From NCBI GenBank assembly GCA_020746995.1, contig JAGPXD010000003.1, positions 1,240,001 to 1,304,000 of the forward strand: a stretch of DNA of 64,000 bases, read 5' to 3'. The notes under the pieces were generated by a model. That model was given only the letters and a program-made list of their open reading frames with translations, was not told the origin of the DNA and did not search any database. How positions within the stretch are numbered: the stretch's first letter is position 1; each line of letters opens with the position of its first letter. This document shows, piece by piece, positions 23,701 through 34,888 of this stretch. Origin of the DNA: Plectosphaerella cucumerina. Its lineage: Eukaryota > Ascomycota > Sordariomycetes > Glomerellales > Plectosphaerellaceae. The position numbers were made by a program, and so were the translations under genes.

Positions 23701-23990
23701 TCTTCGCGTGGACGGGGTCTTTTGGATGGGATGACGGGGTTTGTTTGATAGACGGGGTTTTGAAAAGAGGGCGATGCGTTGCGCATCTGGCCATTCGGGA
23801 TGCCTGCCATTTGCGGCTGCTGTTGCTGCTGTGGGTTGGCGAATTGGCCGGGATTGAACTGGGCCGAGTTGGCCATGAACGCCGAGGGATCCATCATCCC
23901 TTGTGCAGAGGTAACTTCGTTCATCTGGATAAAGCTGTTGCCATTGGGGTTGTGGTTCTGGGGGGCGCCTTCGTTGATCCAGGTGCTCAT
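20730..23990 (-). CDS. SWI1: SWI/SNF chromatin-remodelling subunit with ARID domain (Swi1/Sol1-type)
   Basis: A single exon encodes 1,086 residues. The first 340 are a low-complexity Gln/Met/Pro/Asn-rich region (MPQQMQGQMPQQQMGHMGQ), typical of prion-like SWI/SNF subunits. An ARID/BRIGHT DNA-binding domain follows at about residues 350-455 (FMKSLAKFLQSKGATLE, LFQHVQQRGGYKQTT, QWPHVLNALGI). After a second Gln/Pro-rich stretch the C-terminal third is helical and repeat-like (ILRNLSYPPQQSKDL, VVLLANIACAVEIS), as in fungal Swi1. The protein targets the SWI/SNF ATPase complex to chromatin. About 5 kb upstream carries no gene, so a long regulated 5' leader or promoter is possible. Confidence 0.9.
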   Translation of the reverse strand: MSTWINEGAPQNHNPNGNSFIQMNEVTSAQGMMDPSAFMANSAQFNPGQFANPQQQQQPQMAGIPNGQMRNASPSFQNPVYQTNPVIPSKRPRPREDSLAGSPRQNPGMLPTSRSETPQQFPGYQPGGGMPQQPPGQGQNSPYPHLQPNGSTNATPSPIMANNMRPGSVPQRVATASPHPFSPSTQQFAPQPSPVPSEHGTPQPNHFMQQNVQNMQAMPQGFNPGNFAPSASPVRPTPTPNPMGGMMPQQMQGQMPQQQMGHMGQMPGHMFPPNMQQRNQPMDPQQMAAYQARLKQYQGQNMQGMHPNMQMAAQMQAQGMGQGRGMMPKQPMPMQNGQVPPGGMRPQQRPGAQENFMKSLAKFLQSKGATLETNIMVGGRTINIFFLFQHVQQRGGYKQTTASNQWPHVLNALGIHPTQLPQGPGLLKETYERVLLRFEEFMAQQQQNQRMMQQGMQNHNMQGAQPQQTPTKQMSPQGQMSPQAQAHPGQSPAHMIPAQAQTPVKQPQYPVQPGMNGMQTPQGAMPPNQSPSTHAHARNSLSRSMEGTPGPGGYPMPSPARGKPGSMQGPQGVVVEPGRPLGQATGPRLLRMARENDGVYEPMARLPAVDAFGGIQLEDLDRKVMQLETIRVDVPTVWDLGMVDLQALTRSIESGIHGEVRMALDTLATITYNSSHAMYIQLNLCEDLVDALLECAEDQLEQLAEDTVEVSDDIQLTPYEDVARACWVDEMTIRPVPEFASPEYELDRAVDRLICILTILRNLSYPPQQSKDLPISEDRNDNISVLADESVIKFLCVVIRYMGTRNMLLRSHTNTLELMKDAVVLLANIACAVEISSREQAECLLQFLLAFAPAPGPNMVDGRLFFPHYEGQVHSYLAPAINALANFLARDEPNRTYYKAIFSADPSSPQPYELLTRTFGMAVSVLPLDYAGPSFTHPQQQRAAPELLRAIDANRPLLMQALLSADILASLAPGPESDVARLWLNSGNGLAQGIHHIVQVLSGHFDQMAAGRAYKDQDFPYIVSLGFTTLKKLAEKSHDPNDNASPPLATLPSSGNILKLMQLKSESWAREGIFKHLGAYSSLERW

Positions 23991-26900
23991 CGCTGTCAGG
24001 GTGTTGTGTCGCGGCCCATCTGCGTCAAGCGACTGTTCGTATCGTCAGCGTCAAGAAGACAAAGAACCAATGCCCATCGAGATGCAAGCTAGTAAATGAC
24101 GATGGCTGAACTGATGCGCTGCGAGGCAGTCGCGATGACCAAAAAAGTCGCGTCGCGCGTTGGTGTTCGGGAGGGTTCGACCGGGAGTGGGTGGGTTCGT
24201 GCTCCGGTCGGGGGCTCAGGCAAGACCCGGGCAGCACCCAGACCCAGAAAGGTGACGGGGGGCGGGCGGACACACACACACACAACGCGACTGCTGTGCT
24301 GGAAAGCCGCACGGCAGCTGTGAAGCAGCGGAAGAGTTGTGTGGGCGAGTGTGGTTGTGTAGAAGCGACGCGACCCGCGATCCCTTGTGGGTGCAGTGTA
24401 GTGTAGGGGGAGGGATATGGGGAAAGAGTTTTCTGGCAGGACGCGGAAGATGGCTGGGGGGAACAACGTCGGCGTCGCGATGGCTTCAATCGACGACACG
24501 GACCGGGGACAGGAGGTATCGAAGGCAGGTACGCCACGCGATGGACAGACACAGAAAAGACGACTCTGTGTGTATCGGGCCGGGGTGGAAAGGGATGGAT
24601 GGATGGGGTGCGATGGGAAAAGCGTGTCGGGTGCCGGGTACCTCACCTCTGTTCTCGGGCGCAGCGAGCGCAGGCAGGCAGGCAAAGCGGGCGGGCACGC
24701 TTTGGTTGGAAAACGGGCTGGGAAAGAGGGCCAGGCGAGGGGACGGAAAGAGCGATTCGATGAATAGGAATTAAAGCAAGTGCAGGCGCAGGACAAGCGA
24801 CGCTCCTCCACTCACCTTCGGGGTCGTGCTGTTGGCGTGGCGGACGGGGGTGGGAGGGACGAGGGACACACCGCGGGCGCGTTGGGATCAGGTCGGTCGA
24901 CGTGGACACAGCCGGGGAAGAGAGGGTTTCTGGTGGGCGCGCGTGTTCTTGGGGGTGGCCCGGACTGGTGTGGTCAGGTCAGTCAGGGTGAGTGCTTTCT
25001 TTCGTCGTCGGTCGGCGGAAGACTGGAGAGACGGGAATGGAGAGCCTGAGGCGACGCGCGGTGCGAGGAAGAGGAACAGCGGATTGCTGCGACCGGATGG
25101 TGCCCCGCAAATCAGCGAGGCGACGCGCTCGTAATTGGCCGAAATCCCGCCGCCGCGGGTTTCATTGCCTCGCCTCTGCTGAGCTAGTCTGTTTCCGGTC
25201 TGGCTCCAGCGAGTGTGTATTAGAAGTGGGGGTCAAGGCCGGGTGACAGGGCCAATCAAAAAGTCTGATAGTGCAGTGATAGTCCAAGTTCCCGACTGTT
25301 AGTGAGCCACTGAGAAGAAGAAGCCGTGACTAACATGCAGCGAAATAGCCCATCAAAGGTCTATCTCACTGTGTCAGACCCGCTCTGAGCCCGCGATTCC
25401 GAGCGAGATTGGCCGGGTTGTCTCCTGACTCGAGAGTCTGCTCTGGAGAGCCTTGGCCAAGGCAATCAATCTCAGCAGTGCTCTCGGGCTCCCACTGAAC
25501 GCGGCGAAGGGACGTGATGAACTCGGGGTCATCATCAAACCCATTCCAGGGTTTGATGGTTTCGCAGGGACCATAGGCAGGTGGCTGTTTCTGCCAGCGG
25601 CTGTCTGGTTCCCAATCCGAGTCCATTGTCGAGTCCAACGCGTGAGAATGTCGGCCAGCGAGCCAACAATCGAAGCTCCCATCTCGTAGAAGACGCGCCA
25701 GGGCCGAGGGCATGCCCAATATGCCGAGTCGCTGAGTTGGTCCAGTCCTCCCGCACTCGGGGATCAGCAGACGAGCATCCCACCCGTCGTCGCTGGCAAA
25801 CCCCAGCAGTGCCGTGACTGGTCATTTCGGACCAGCCGTGAGCGTGCCGCTGCCGCCGGTGGTGCTCCAGTACTGCTGGCGACAAAGCAGTGGTGGATGG
25901 CGCACAAGGCCCAGTCCGTGGTCCCATCGCAGGACCCTCCCGCTAGCCCGCCCGCCAGCGCTGATGCAGCTGTGCCGGACCCTTGTCCACAGCACACGCC
26001 CCAGCCCTTCCCGGGCCCCAGACAGCGCCGTTTCGGCTCATTCGATGTCGTCGCTCCGCCATGACCAGGGGACCTCCTCCGCTGCAGTGGCGAGACTGCC
26101 GATTTTTCGTTGCGTGAAGTGGTGAATCGCGACCAAACGGGGTCGGTTTCGACTGCGGGTTTTTTTGTCTGCTGTTTCTCATCCTCGTTGCTCCGGGGAA
26201 GCTCATCGTAAGAAGTCCATCTGGCGGTTCTGTCGCTGGGTCGTCGTTGCTGTTAATAATCAGACTCGATCGTTTGGCGGAGAAGTACCCGATTGCGGCA
26301 TCTCGAACGGCCGCGGGGGTCGACAACGCGCGACAGGCACCGCATTTTGGGCCGCAGAGAGCTCGAGAAGGGGACGAAAGGTGTTGGAAAGGGGGAGGAA
26401 CAGAAAAGAAGGGAAATGGGAAGAAGAGAGGAGGAAGAGGCGGCGAAAGGAGGGACGGGGCATGTTGGGCAAGTCTTATGACAGAGGTACGGGGTACTTT
26501 CCGGGCGGGTGCACTAGCAAAGAAGAGAAATCCCCGCCATTTGCGCCTTCCCATTCCTCGTCCGCGGGACACCTCTTGTCGGCCATGAGGCGGCCCCCCC
26601 TCCTCCCCTCCTCGAGCTTGTTGGAAAGAGATGAAATGAGACACAAAACTCTCTTTTCCTGCGGTCCGTTTTTACCCTTTCACCAGGCTTCCCCCGTGGG
26701 TTGGCCGTGTGCCCTCCCGAACCCCCCGTCAAGTTCCATCTGGCGACCACCTCGACTCGAACGGACTCATCCCCCAGCTGCATCAACAAACAGGCCCGGC
26801 CATAACAGGACATTTCGGCTGTGACACACAACTGATGCCGCCTCCCCGCCTCCCTCCTTCGCCCACGCTTCATCAATAATGGATCCCTAATGTCTGGACG

Positions 26901-28946
26901 TGGGCTCGGGATGTCCCTGTTGCATCCATGGCTGCAAGGACCGGCTTGACACCCACCGCCGATGACCGCGCCCCCTCCCCCCATGACTATGACCACCCAT
27001 CCATCACTCTCATTTACACCTCACCTTTCTTGATCCGCCCGCGCCGTTTTCACCGCAAGTCCCGGCGACAACACACACACACCTACCAGATAGGTGCCTG
27101 GCTGCCTGCCCGACCGGCGCTGCCACCCCGACACTACTACATTTGGCCCTTCAGGTTTATTTCACGCATTTCCTGTCTTGTCCTGGGGCGGTACCTTTGC
27201 TGTACGTGGAAACGCATGTGGCTGCTGGCGGCGGGCCTCGACGCCGGCCGCCAGGTCGGGGCGAAATGGCCGCCCACCCACCAAATAAAAACACGCCAAG
27301 GTCGAGACCGCTTTTCCACCCCTTTCAAGTTCTTGCTAGCAAGTAAGGCAAGACACGACGAGAGCCCGGGCGGCTTGGGGAAAGTCGATTCGCGGCCGCT
27401 TGCGCACTGGTGGGCGATCCTGAGATCGACTTGCTGTCGATGCCCGATGGGACTGCCCGGGCTGGGAGTCTCAGCTTGTTTGGTGTCCCGGGTGATCGTC
27501 TGCCTGTGCCTGGGTGTGTGTGCCCACTTCCCACGTATTGTTGGAATGCAGCCGTTATCTTCGTGCCCTTTACCGCTAGGCCCCCGCCGAAACCCAATAG
27601 TCCGGATTGTCTAGAGGCTGGGATTGTCGTTTGTCTCTCGTGACGCCCGTGTTTTGACGATGTATATGCGGCGTCTACCAGGCCATTGGGGATGTTCTGG
27701 CATCGAACCTGAGCACGATCCAGGTCCACCACTGACACGCCATGAGTATCGCCACAAGGCATCGTCTTTCATGCAGTCTTAGGGCCTGCTCTTGCGTTTG
27801 CTGCCTGATGTACCGAGTACTGCTAGGCAAGACATTAATTGGCTTTACCTGGTGACAGCCAGCCTGCACTCCGGACCTCGATGCTGTCCGTGATCGTTAG
27901 CGCCGCAAATGGTCATTCTTGGCGCTTCCTGACCAAGGTCTTGTAACAACCCCGGTGATTGGTCCACCTCGACGGCATTCGCCATGGAGTAGGTAGGTCA
28001 TATCCTATCACCAGATGTCTTTTCAAAAATAGGTGTGAAAATTGTAACATTTCGTTCTAAATTGTGCCTGGCGTTGCATCGAGATAGTAGGGGCATAAGT
28101 GGCTGCGTCATCAACCTCACCTAGTAAGGTCAGCGTGCACCAGGCAATTTGAGCTGGCCTCAGTCAAGTCATACGTTAGACCAACTCTTGATCAATTCAA
28201 GGGATCGTCTGCAGCGTGGACTGTAAGAGCTGGTTTAATACAATCCATCGCTCATAATCCTCGTTGAATCTAGCGGCTTTCCACTTTTTTGCTCGACGTC
28301 TGAATTTGATGTTAGATGAATGCTGACAGACGTAATTCTCACCCGCACGACCTTTTTCCTTATACTATCCCCTCGTGAATGAGATGAAGCTATCACAAAT
28401 CTGCTTGGCAATCCTACATTGTCAGCAATATTGTGCTTCTCGCAGTACAGAACGGTAAGGAGGCGGCGGACGCAATTTGATATTCACCTCATGGCATGCC
28501 ACACACCTTGACATTGTAGTCCGCATGTCGAAACGTCACCTTCAGAATAGGAGCACGGAGATCAAAAGGCAAGATAAATCAGGGGCTGCAGAGGCATTTT
28601 TGCAGATAGCCTGGTGAACCCGTTGGGGGTGATTGTCGACAGATGTTATGGACTTCTGGTATCCAGCTTTGCCGTAGGCCAACGGGAGTAGGCCCCTCAA
28701 GAAGTTGAGAGAAACACAGCAAAAATTAGGCACGACTTGAACAGCAGCAACTAGACCCAATCCCATCTCCTGCAATACGGTAGGTCCTCTCTGGGCAGAC
28801 CGTGCTGAGATACGGATGGGCAACATTAAGTCATCATAACAGGGTTATCTACGTTCACGCAATGCATGATCTGTCAGAATGAGACATCCCAAAAGGCAAA
28901 ATTTTGATCGTTCAACCTCGCGCAAACATCATTTTCATTGTCACAT
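23991..28946. other. 5-kb region without a supported gene
   Basis: This gap lies between the SWI1 start and the UTP6 stop. The left part (to about 27,700) is GC-rich and full of long, contradictory open frames on both strands. None of them (for example 25943-26644 minus or 26928-27614 plus) has a recognisable domain. It holds a CA microsatellite near 24273, GGAT repeats near 24595 and a purine tract (listed separately). The right part (about 27,900-28,870) is more AT-rich, with shorter frames and no repeat or transposon hallmark that I can see. It may be the SWI1 promoter/leader plus decayed or noncoding sequence. Confidence 0.5.
26357..26460 (+). repeat. Polypurine tract
   Basis: About 100 bases of the plus strand are almost entirely A and G, with only scattered pyrimidines (gaaaagaagggaaatgggaa, gagaggaggaagaggcggcg). 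Such tracts can adopt triplex or nucleosome-free states; function here is unknown. Confidence 0.6.
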
Positions 28947-30205
28947 CTATGCCATGCTCGTCTTGACGTGCTCCAACACCGCCCGAATGCTCTCGTCCAG
29001 GTCGGCAAGCGCCAAGATCGCGTCCGCCCACCCAACCATCTTCGTCTTGAGCTCCGCCGCATCCGATGTAGCCGCCAGGCCCTCCTCCAGGCGCGCCAGG
29101 ACGTCCCTGAGGCCGCGGGGGAAGTCGGCCGTATACGGGCTGACGCCAACCAGCGGTCTCCGGATGTAGCAGCTCCACGTCGCGGGAGACTGGGGGAAGT
29201 CGGCCTGCAGAGCCTCGAGGACGTGCTGCAGCAGCTTGCTCTGAACCGACACCTTGCTGAAGGAGGCGAAGAGGTCGAAGAATCTCTCGCCGGAGTCGCC
29301 CTTGAAGAAGTCCTGTTTCCGCGCAACATCGAAGATGGCCATGGGGATGGCGCCGTCCATGGCCGGGTTGTTCTCGAGCGTCTCGGCCTCCTTCTTGTCG
29401 AACACATCCTTGGCCGCCTTGGTCTGTTCCGGGTCCGGCAGAATGACCTCGTCCGCGTCCTCCTCTTCGTCGTCGTTGATGGTGAACATCATCGCGTCGT
29501 CGTCGTCGACCTGCTCGCCTGCGATGGCGGCGACCTTCTTTCCGCGCTTGGGCTCGCTCTTCTTGCTCTCCACCTTGGCGAGCCACTCCAGCTCGCACCG
29601 GGCGTACTCCACCCACAGGGTCTCGTCAGCGGTGCAGAACCTGCAGCCGCGCATGAAGAAGCCTCTCGCGGAGCCCATGTCTCCGTTCTTGGCGGCGCGG
29701 CGGCCGGCCAGCACCCAGAGGTCCGCGTCCCTCGGCATCAGCCGCAGGACGCGGGTCATGGTCTTCCTCCACCGCTTGGTCGCCTTGACCTTGGCCGTGT
29801 ATGCGAGAAACTCGAGCCACAGCTCCTTCGAGTCGGGGCGCTTGAAGACGGCCCTGTCGTAGATGGCCAGGACGCGGGCCTGTGTTGCGTGCTGTGAGGA
29901 GACGTGGCGGATCTTGAGGCGGGTGCATCGCTTCGCGCGCAGGGCGTCGAGGGAGATCTCCCAGTTGGCATAGGCGGTGAAGTCCTCAGGCTTAACGCCA
30001 GGGGCGAGGCATCGGTGCTCAAAGTCGCTGCGCCGTTGCACAATCGACCGGATCTCGTCCTGCGCAGTCAGGGTTAGGAAAGGCCATTGAAACGAGCTTC
30101 TGGAACGGGACGAACCTTGGTGAAAATTTCCTTCTGCTCCCATTCTCGGAGCTGGGGCACCGAGCGCTCCAGGTAGAAGCGCGCCTTCTCAGCGACTCCG
30201 GCCAT
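28947..30205 (-). CDS. UTP6: U3 snoRNA-associated protein Utp6, small-subunit processome
   Basis: Two exons (30205-30116 and 30059-28947) encode about 400 residues. Exon 1 gives MAGVAEKARFYLERSVPQL, the conserved Utp6 N-terminus. HAT (half-a-TPR) repeats follow in exon 2: DFTAYANWEISLDALRAKR, RVLAIYDRAVFKRPDSKELW and MPRDADLWVLAGRRAAKNGD. An acidic insert (DDDDAMMF...DDEEEDADEV) separates the N- and C-terminal repeat blocks. Utp6 is a UTP-B component that binds pre-rRNA and U3 snoRNP for 18S rRNA maturation in the nucleolus. The intron's 5' site is GTTCGT, weaker than its neighbours. The gene is divergent from CWH43. Confidence 0.93.
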
Positions 30206-30701
30206 GGCGTATGTCTGAGGATGTTGGGATCGGGGAGGTTGAGGGTCCACTGACGCTCTGCTCTTGTCCGGGTCGGCAGTGTTGCGCTGCAGAAAAAGTC
30301 GGGACGAGGCTGAAGACGACGTTGAAATTTTAGTGGAGACGCGGGGCCAGCCTTGTCGCGGTGCCGTCGGGACACCGGAGCTAGGCCCGATTCAGGACCC
30401 CTGGCTGTCGTTCCAATAGTGGGGCGCCAATGCAGGGGGCAGCGCAGCAATTGGATTTGGAAGGCACGACCGAGGGCTTGGGAGCAGCCGGGAGCTCCGC
30501 AGGAGAGAGACCAGCCAACACGACACGCGACGCCTCGGAAGCCGAGGAGCTCGACTTTCTCCCTTCTGATCAGGCGACATCATTCCACTTCCCAACGCTC
30601 CTTTTCTGGCTTTCTGAGCCCTTCTTCTGCAATCTGATCACCGGCACGCCCGGGATCGTTTCTGTCGGCGATTGTGTTTCCTACGCATTGGGTTTCTCGA
30701 G
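30206..30701. promoter_or_regulatory. Divergent promoter between UTP6 and CWH43
   Basis: 496 bases lie between outward-facing start codons. No TATA box is evident and no gene is supported. A plus-strand frame covering this region is not conserved with anything I recognise. Confidence 0.55.
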
Positions 30702-33700
30702 ATGGCTTCCAGGTACAAGGACAAGGACACGGGCACCGTCCTGTTATCCTTCGGCGGACATTGGGTCAGCTGGGCGCATACCACCGTGGCATACAGTGAG
30801 CTCCCAACCCGTTCTCTTGCAAGCTTCCAAGGCTGACATTTCTCGCGCGCAGCTGCCTTCATCAGCGCATTCATCGTCGGCGTCTCCCTCCATTACAAGA
30901 AGATCGTCCAGAACGAGTGGTACGGGTACCCCGATGAGTGGTTCCCATCTGTGTCCGCCACAATTGGCGACAAATACCCCGAGAGATCCTTCTTCATGCT
31001 CTTCATTGCTATCACCTCCGGCCCTCGCTTTGCCCTCGTCGGGCTGTGGTACCTCCTGACCAGGAAGCCTGGCCACAAGCTCCCGACCTTCATCTTCAGC
31101 ATGGGAATTTTCCGCACTCTGACCTGCGGCGGCTTCACCTATGTCACTTCGACCGACGACCACGACTGGCACGATATTTTCATGATTTCCTACATTGTTG
31201 CGACTCTTCCCTGGACCATCGGCTGCGTGGCCCTGAGCGCCGCCAACTCGAAGGCCGCCACGTATCGCAAGATCATCGCCTCGACCTTCTTCGGCACAAT
31301 CGTGCCCCTCGTTTACTTCTTCATCCAGCACAAGGTGCACCGTGTTGCCGGAGGTAAGTCGCCCTAGGTCATAAGTGCAGAGAATAGCGCTGACCGAGAA
31401 ATAGCCTACACCACCTACGCCTTCTTCGAGTGGGCCCTGATCATTCTCGACGTCGCATTCGACGCTGTTACCGCAATTGACTTCAGCTCCGTCGAGCTGA
31501 TTGTTAAGGACAACAGGGGCGCCAACCAGGGGTACGTGGGCAGGCTTCCCAAATAGTCCTGTGATACCCACCAGGGGCACAGAATATAACATGCCGAATC
31601 TGAGTCTAAACCTCCTGTGCTGCAGTGAACAGTCCGCCACTCAATCTGTTGTTCTTGAGAAAGAGTAGGTCGACATCCCACAACTTTGCTTCTCACCGTA
31701 TTCTGATGAGGCTTGCAGGAAGGAGCTGGCTGCCCGTGGCGTCTCTACGGGCTTCTCCATTCTCGAGGCGTTCGACACGGTCGCCGATGTGTACCACGGA
31801 TTCGTCTTCTGGTCCATGCTGACCAGCTTGGGGCTTCTGGTCTGGTACTTCCCGCTGTGGTACATGGGCATCAGCGGCTTTGAGGCCTTCGTCATGTCGA
31901 CTGTCACGCCCCTCTTCCTCGGCAGCAAGGCGTTCCGCCGGTTCGCCGTTTCCAACCAGCGCATCATCCACCTGCTCTCGCTTGTTGGCGTGGCCGCCTA
32001 CAAGATCAAGCCCGAGGTCGTTCGTCTGTCTGCCGTCGGCTTCGGCGTTGGCATGTCCTGCCTGGGCTGGGCGGCCACCTTTGTCGGCGAGTCTGTCCAG
32101 GAGGGCAGGCTCGAGTCCAAGGTCCTCTCGCTCGTTGTCGGCCTGATCCTCTCGTCTACGATGAAGTTTGCGTGGTGGACAAACAACCCCATCTGGCCGG
32201 TCATGCACGCCGAGAACGGCGGATGGAACGGCGTTGGTCTTGCTCTCGCTGTGCTGGCCACCCTTCGGTTCACTCGCAAGGCGCCCCTGACCAACGTGGG
32301 AGCCAGCGCCAGCCCTCAGAACGCAGGTTCCTCCCTGCTGGCGGCTTTCGGCGTTGGCGGCATTACCTTTGCTCTGCACTCTCTGCTCTCCGACACCAGC
32401 ACCATGATCCTTTGGGTCTGGGAGGGCTACCCAATCCGCGGCCCGACTGCCAACACGTACGGATGGATGACGATTGTCGCGATGACGGTCGGAGTCATTC
32501 TCGGTCTCCAGCGCACGACCCTGATGAGCTCCTGGCTGGCCTTCGCCGTGGGCTGTGGCGGTGCCGCCGTCGTGACCCTGTACCACAACTGGCTGGGATA
32601 CTCGGGCGCGCTGGTGCTGACCGTGTACCTCACGGGCGTTTCCGTTCCTCTCCTTGTTAACGCCGCCAAGAGGAGGCCTGGAACGACTTTCGGCCTGGGT
32701 TTCCTTATCTACAACTTCATGGTGCTTTTCCACGTGTGGGTGGTTGCTTACGCGTTCGTCCCTGGCGGCCCGCTTGTGCGTGAGCGCACCGACTGGGTGA
32801 TGTCCAGCATGATGGTCCTCATCGGCCTGGGTCTTCTGGATGTCAAGCCCGCCAGCAACGGCGCCGCTCGCAAGCGCAAGGGACAGCGCAGCCCTGCGTC
32901 GAACACGCCCCACCGCAAGTACTTTACGCTTACGGCAGTGGCTATCAACATCTACTTCTTTGCCGCTGCGTTCATGCGATTCCCTACAAACGACTACAAG
33001 CCGTACCACCCCGAGGACCGCGTTCTGACGGCGGGTATCTGGACGATCCACTTTTCTCTCGACAATGACATGTGGTCGTCGGAGTACCGCATGCGCGACC
33101 TTATCAAGGAGCTGGAGCTCGACGTGGTGGGCCTCCTCGAGTCTGACACGCAGCGTATCATCATGGGCAACCGCGACACGACACAGTTCCTCGCCGAGGA
33201 CCTGGGTATGTACGTCGACTACGGCCCAGGCCCCGACAAGCACACGTGGGGCGCGGCGCTGCTGTCCAAGTTCCCCATCCTGCGGTCGGAGCACCATCTG
33301 CTGCCATCGCCGGTGGGCGAGCTGGCGCCGGCGATCCACGCGACGCTCGACGTTTACGGCCGCGAGGTGGACGTGTTCGTCTTCCACTCGGGCCAAGAGG
33401 AGGACCCGGAGGACCGTCGTCTCCAGTCGGAGTATCTCGCCAAGCTCATGGGATCGACGGACCGGCCCGCGATCCTGCTGTCATACCTGGTGACCAAGCC
33501 GCTGCAGGGCAACTACAACACGTATGTCAGCGACGTTTCGGGCATGCACGACGTGGATCCTTCGGACTGGGACCGTTGGTGCGAGTACATCCTGTTCAAG
33601 AACCTCCGGCGCGTGGGTTACGCGCGTGTCAGCCGCAGCACCATCACGGACACGGAGCTGCAGGTGGGCAAGTTTGTGATCCCGGCGACGGAGGCGGAGA

Positions 33701-33858
33701 GCCAGGCGCTGGAGGCTCTGGACGCGGAGACGCGCAACAAGATTGTTGCCGAGTCGGAGGTGCCGGCGGGCTGGAGGTTCCCGGCCATGTTCCGCGGGCA
33801 GGGCGTCCGCGACCACCGGTACCACGTCTTCGACGAGCCGCGCTACTACAAGAACTAA
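30702..33858 (+). CDS. CWH43: Cwh43-type GPI-anchor lipid remodelling protein
   Basis: Five exons (30702-30795, 30853-31353, 31405-31531, 31626-31664, 31719-33858) encode about 966 residues, matching yeast Cwh43 in length. The N-terminal third is the Frag1/DRAM/Sfk1-type multi-span domain (SFGGHWVSWAHTTVAY, GPRFALVGLWYLLTRK, ISYIVATLPWTIGCVAL). The middle has about ten more membrane segments. The C-terminus is a soluble endonuclease/exonuclease/phosphatase-like domain (GIWTIHFSLDNDMWSSEYRM, VGLLESDTQRIIMGNRD, VDVFVFHSGQEEDPEDRR). In yeast Cwh43 exchanges diacylglycerol for ceramide on GPI anchors in the ER/Golgi. Exon 4 is only 39 bases. The antisense strand of exon 5 is open for hundreds of codons without meaning. 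Confidence 0.93.
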
Positions 33859-34888
33859 TGTTTTACGTACGGGATATGCGCCGGCCACGAAGGGACGGGG
33901 CGACGTGGAGATTCGGCGCTCTGCGGGGCCGGGAGGGAAAAGTGCATCTTTTGAGATTTCTCACTTCCACGGCTCTTGACGGATCGGAGGGAACTGTCTT
34001 GGGTACCTTGTACAATCTCCCACATATACTGAATTATCATTTTCTTTTTGTCACATTTTGACATGACTTGATTTTTTGACCTCGCAGCTGTGAGTGCTGT
34101 TGTCCGCTGGCTGTGGACGGCATCCGGCATTGATGGTGGAGCTTCTGGCGGAGGCCCCCGCAGCAATAGTCGGGATTCCGTGGCCGGCCCCACGGCGGAA
34201 CGAGTTCGACGAGGGGCCCCGCGCCGTCAGAACCCGAGAAAATGGGGCAGGCGGGAAGCTTCACTGTATTTCTGGCAAGAAAAAAACCTGCCGAACCAAA
34301 ACATGCCTCAGACTGGGGGAGTTCCATGGTTACCCCCAGGGGTACCACCACTAATCCAGAGCCGGTGATTGGGCAATGTGGCACCCCCCGATTCAGATCT
34401 TGATGCGGCGCGGAACTCGAACCCCAAGGTTTCGTTCCCCTCACGCCCTCCTCGTGACCCGCAATCTACGGCTATCGGCGGGCTCCCGCCATCGGGGCAC
34501 GGGGACCAGCACGGCCAGAACAGGCAAGTGGAAAGTGACATCGAGACCGGCTCGGTCGGGCGTGGGGCCTTGTTGGTCGCGTCTCCTAGCATTCTCGTGT
34601 CTTGGGCCGTGGTCAGCCGAGGGCGTTTGGCTCTGGCGGGCGCAGGGCTGTGCTTGCGTGCCTGCTTGTTGCTGGATGAGGGAGGTCACCGGCCGGAAGC
34701 CATGGGTCTTGTCGTCCTCCATTACGAAAAAAGATGTCATGGTGGGAGAGCCTGGGGCTGGGAGGTGAGGGCGGGCGTATAAGGTGAGACCGTGGTCCCC
34801 TGCCTCTTTTCTCCCCCCCTTCTCTTTGCTCTGAGTTTCTCATTGAAGGACATTGCAGCATTGCCATTTGGATCACAGCATTGCAATC
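33859..34888. promoter_or_regulatory. Intergenic; P450 promoter at its 3' end
   Basis: The first half is the CWH43 3' flank. Near the P450 start a TATA-like TATAAG lies at 34778-34783, followed by a C/T-rich leader around 34797-34835 and the ATG at 34889. No gene is supported. Confidence 0.5.

Noticed and set aside
25943..27614. Frames of 233 (minus) and 228 (plus) codons in the gene-free interval
   Set aside because: Compositions follow local GC and purine bias, and no family, splice structure or promoter element supports them.
31693..33396. 567-codon open frame antisense to CWH43 exon 5
   Set aside because: Low-complexity Arg/His/Gln/Asp product with no domain; it mirrors codon bias of the sense gene.
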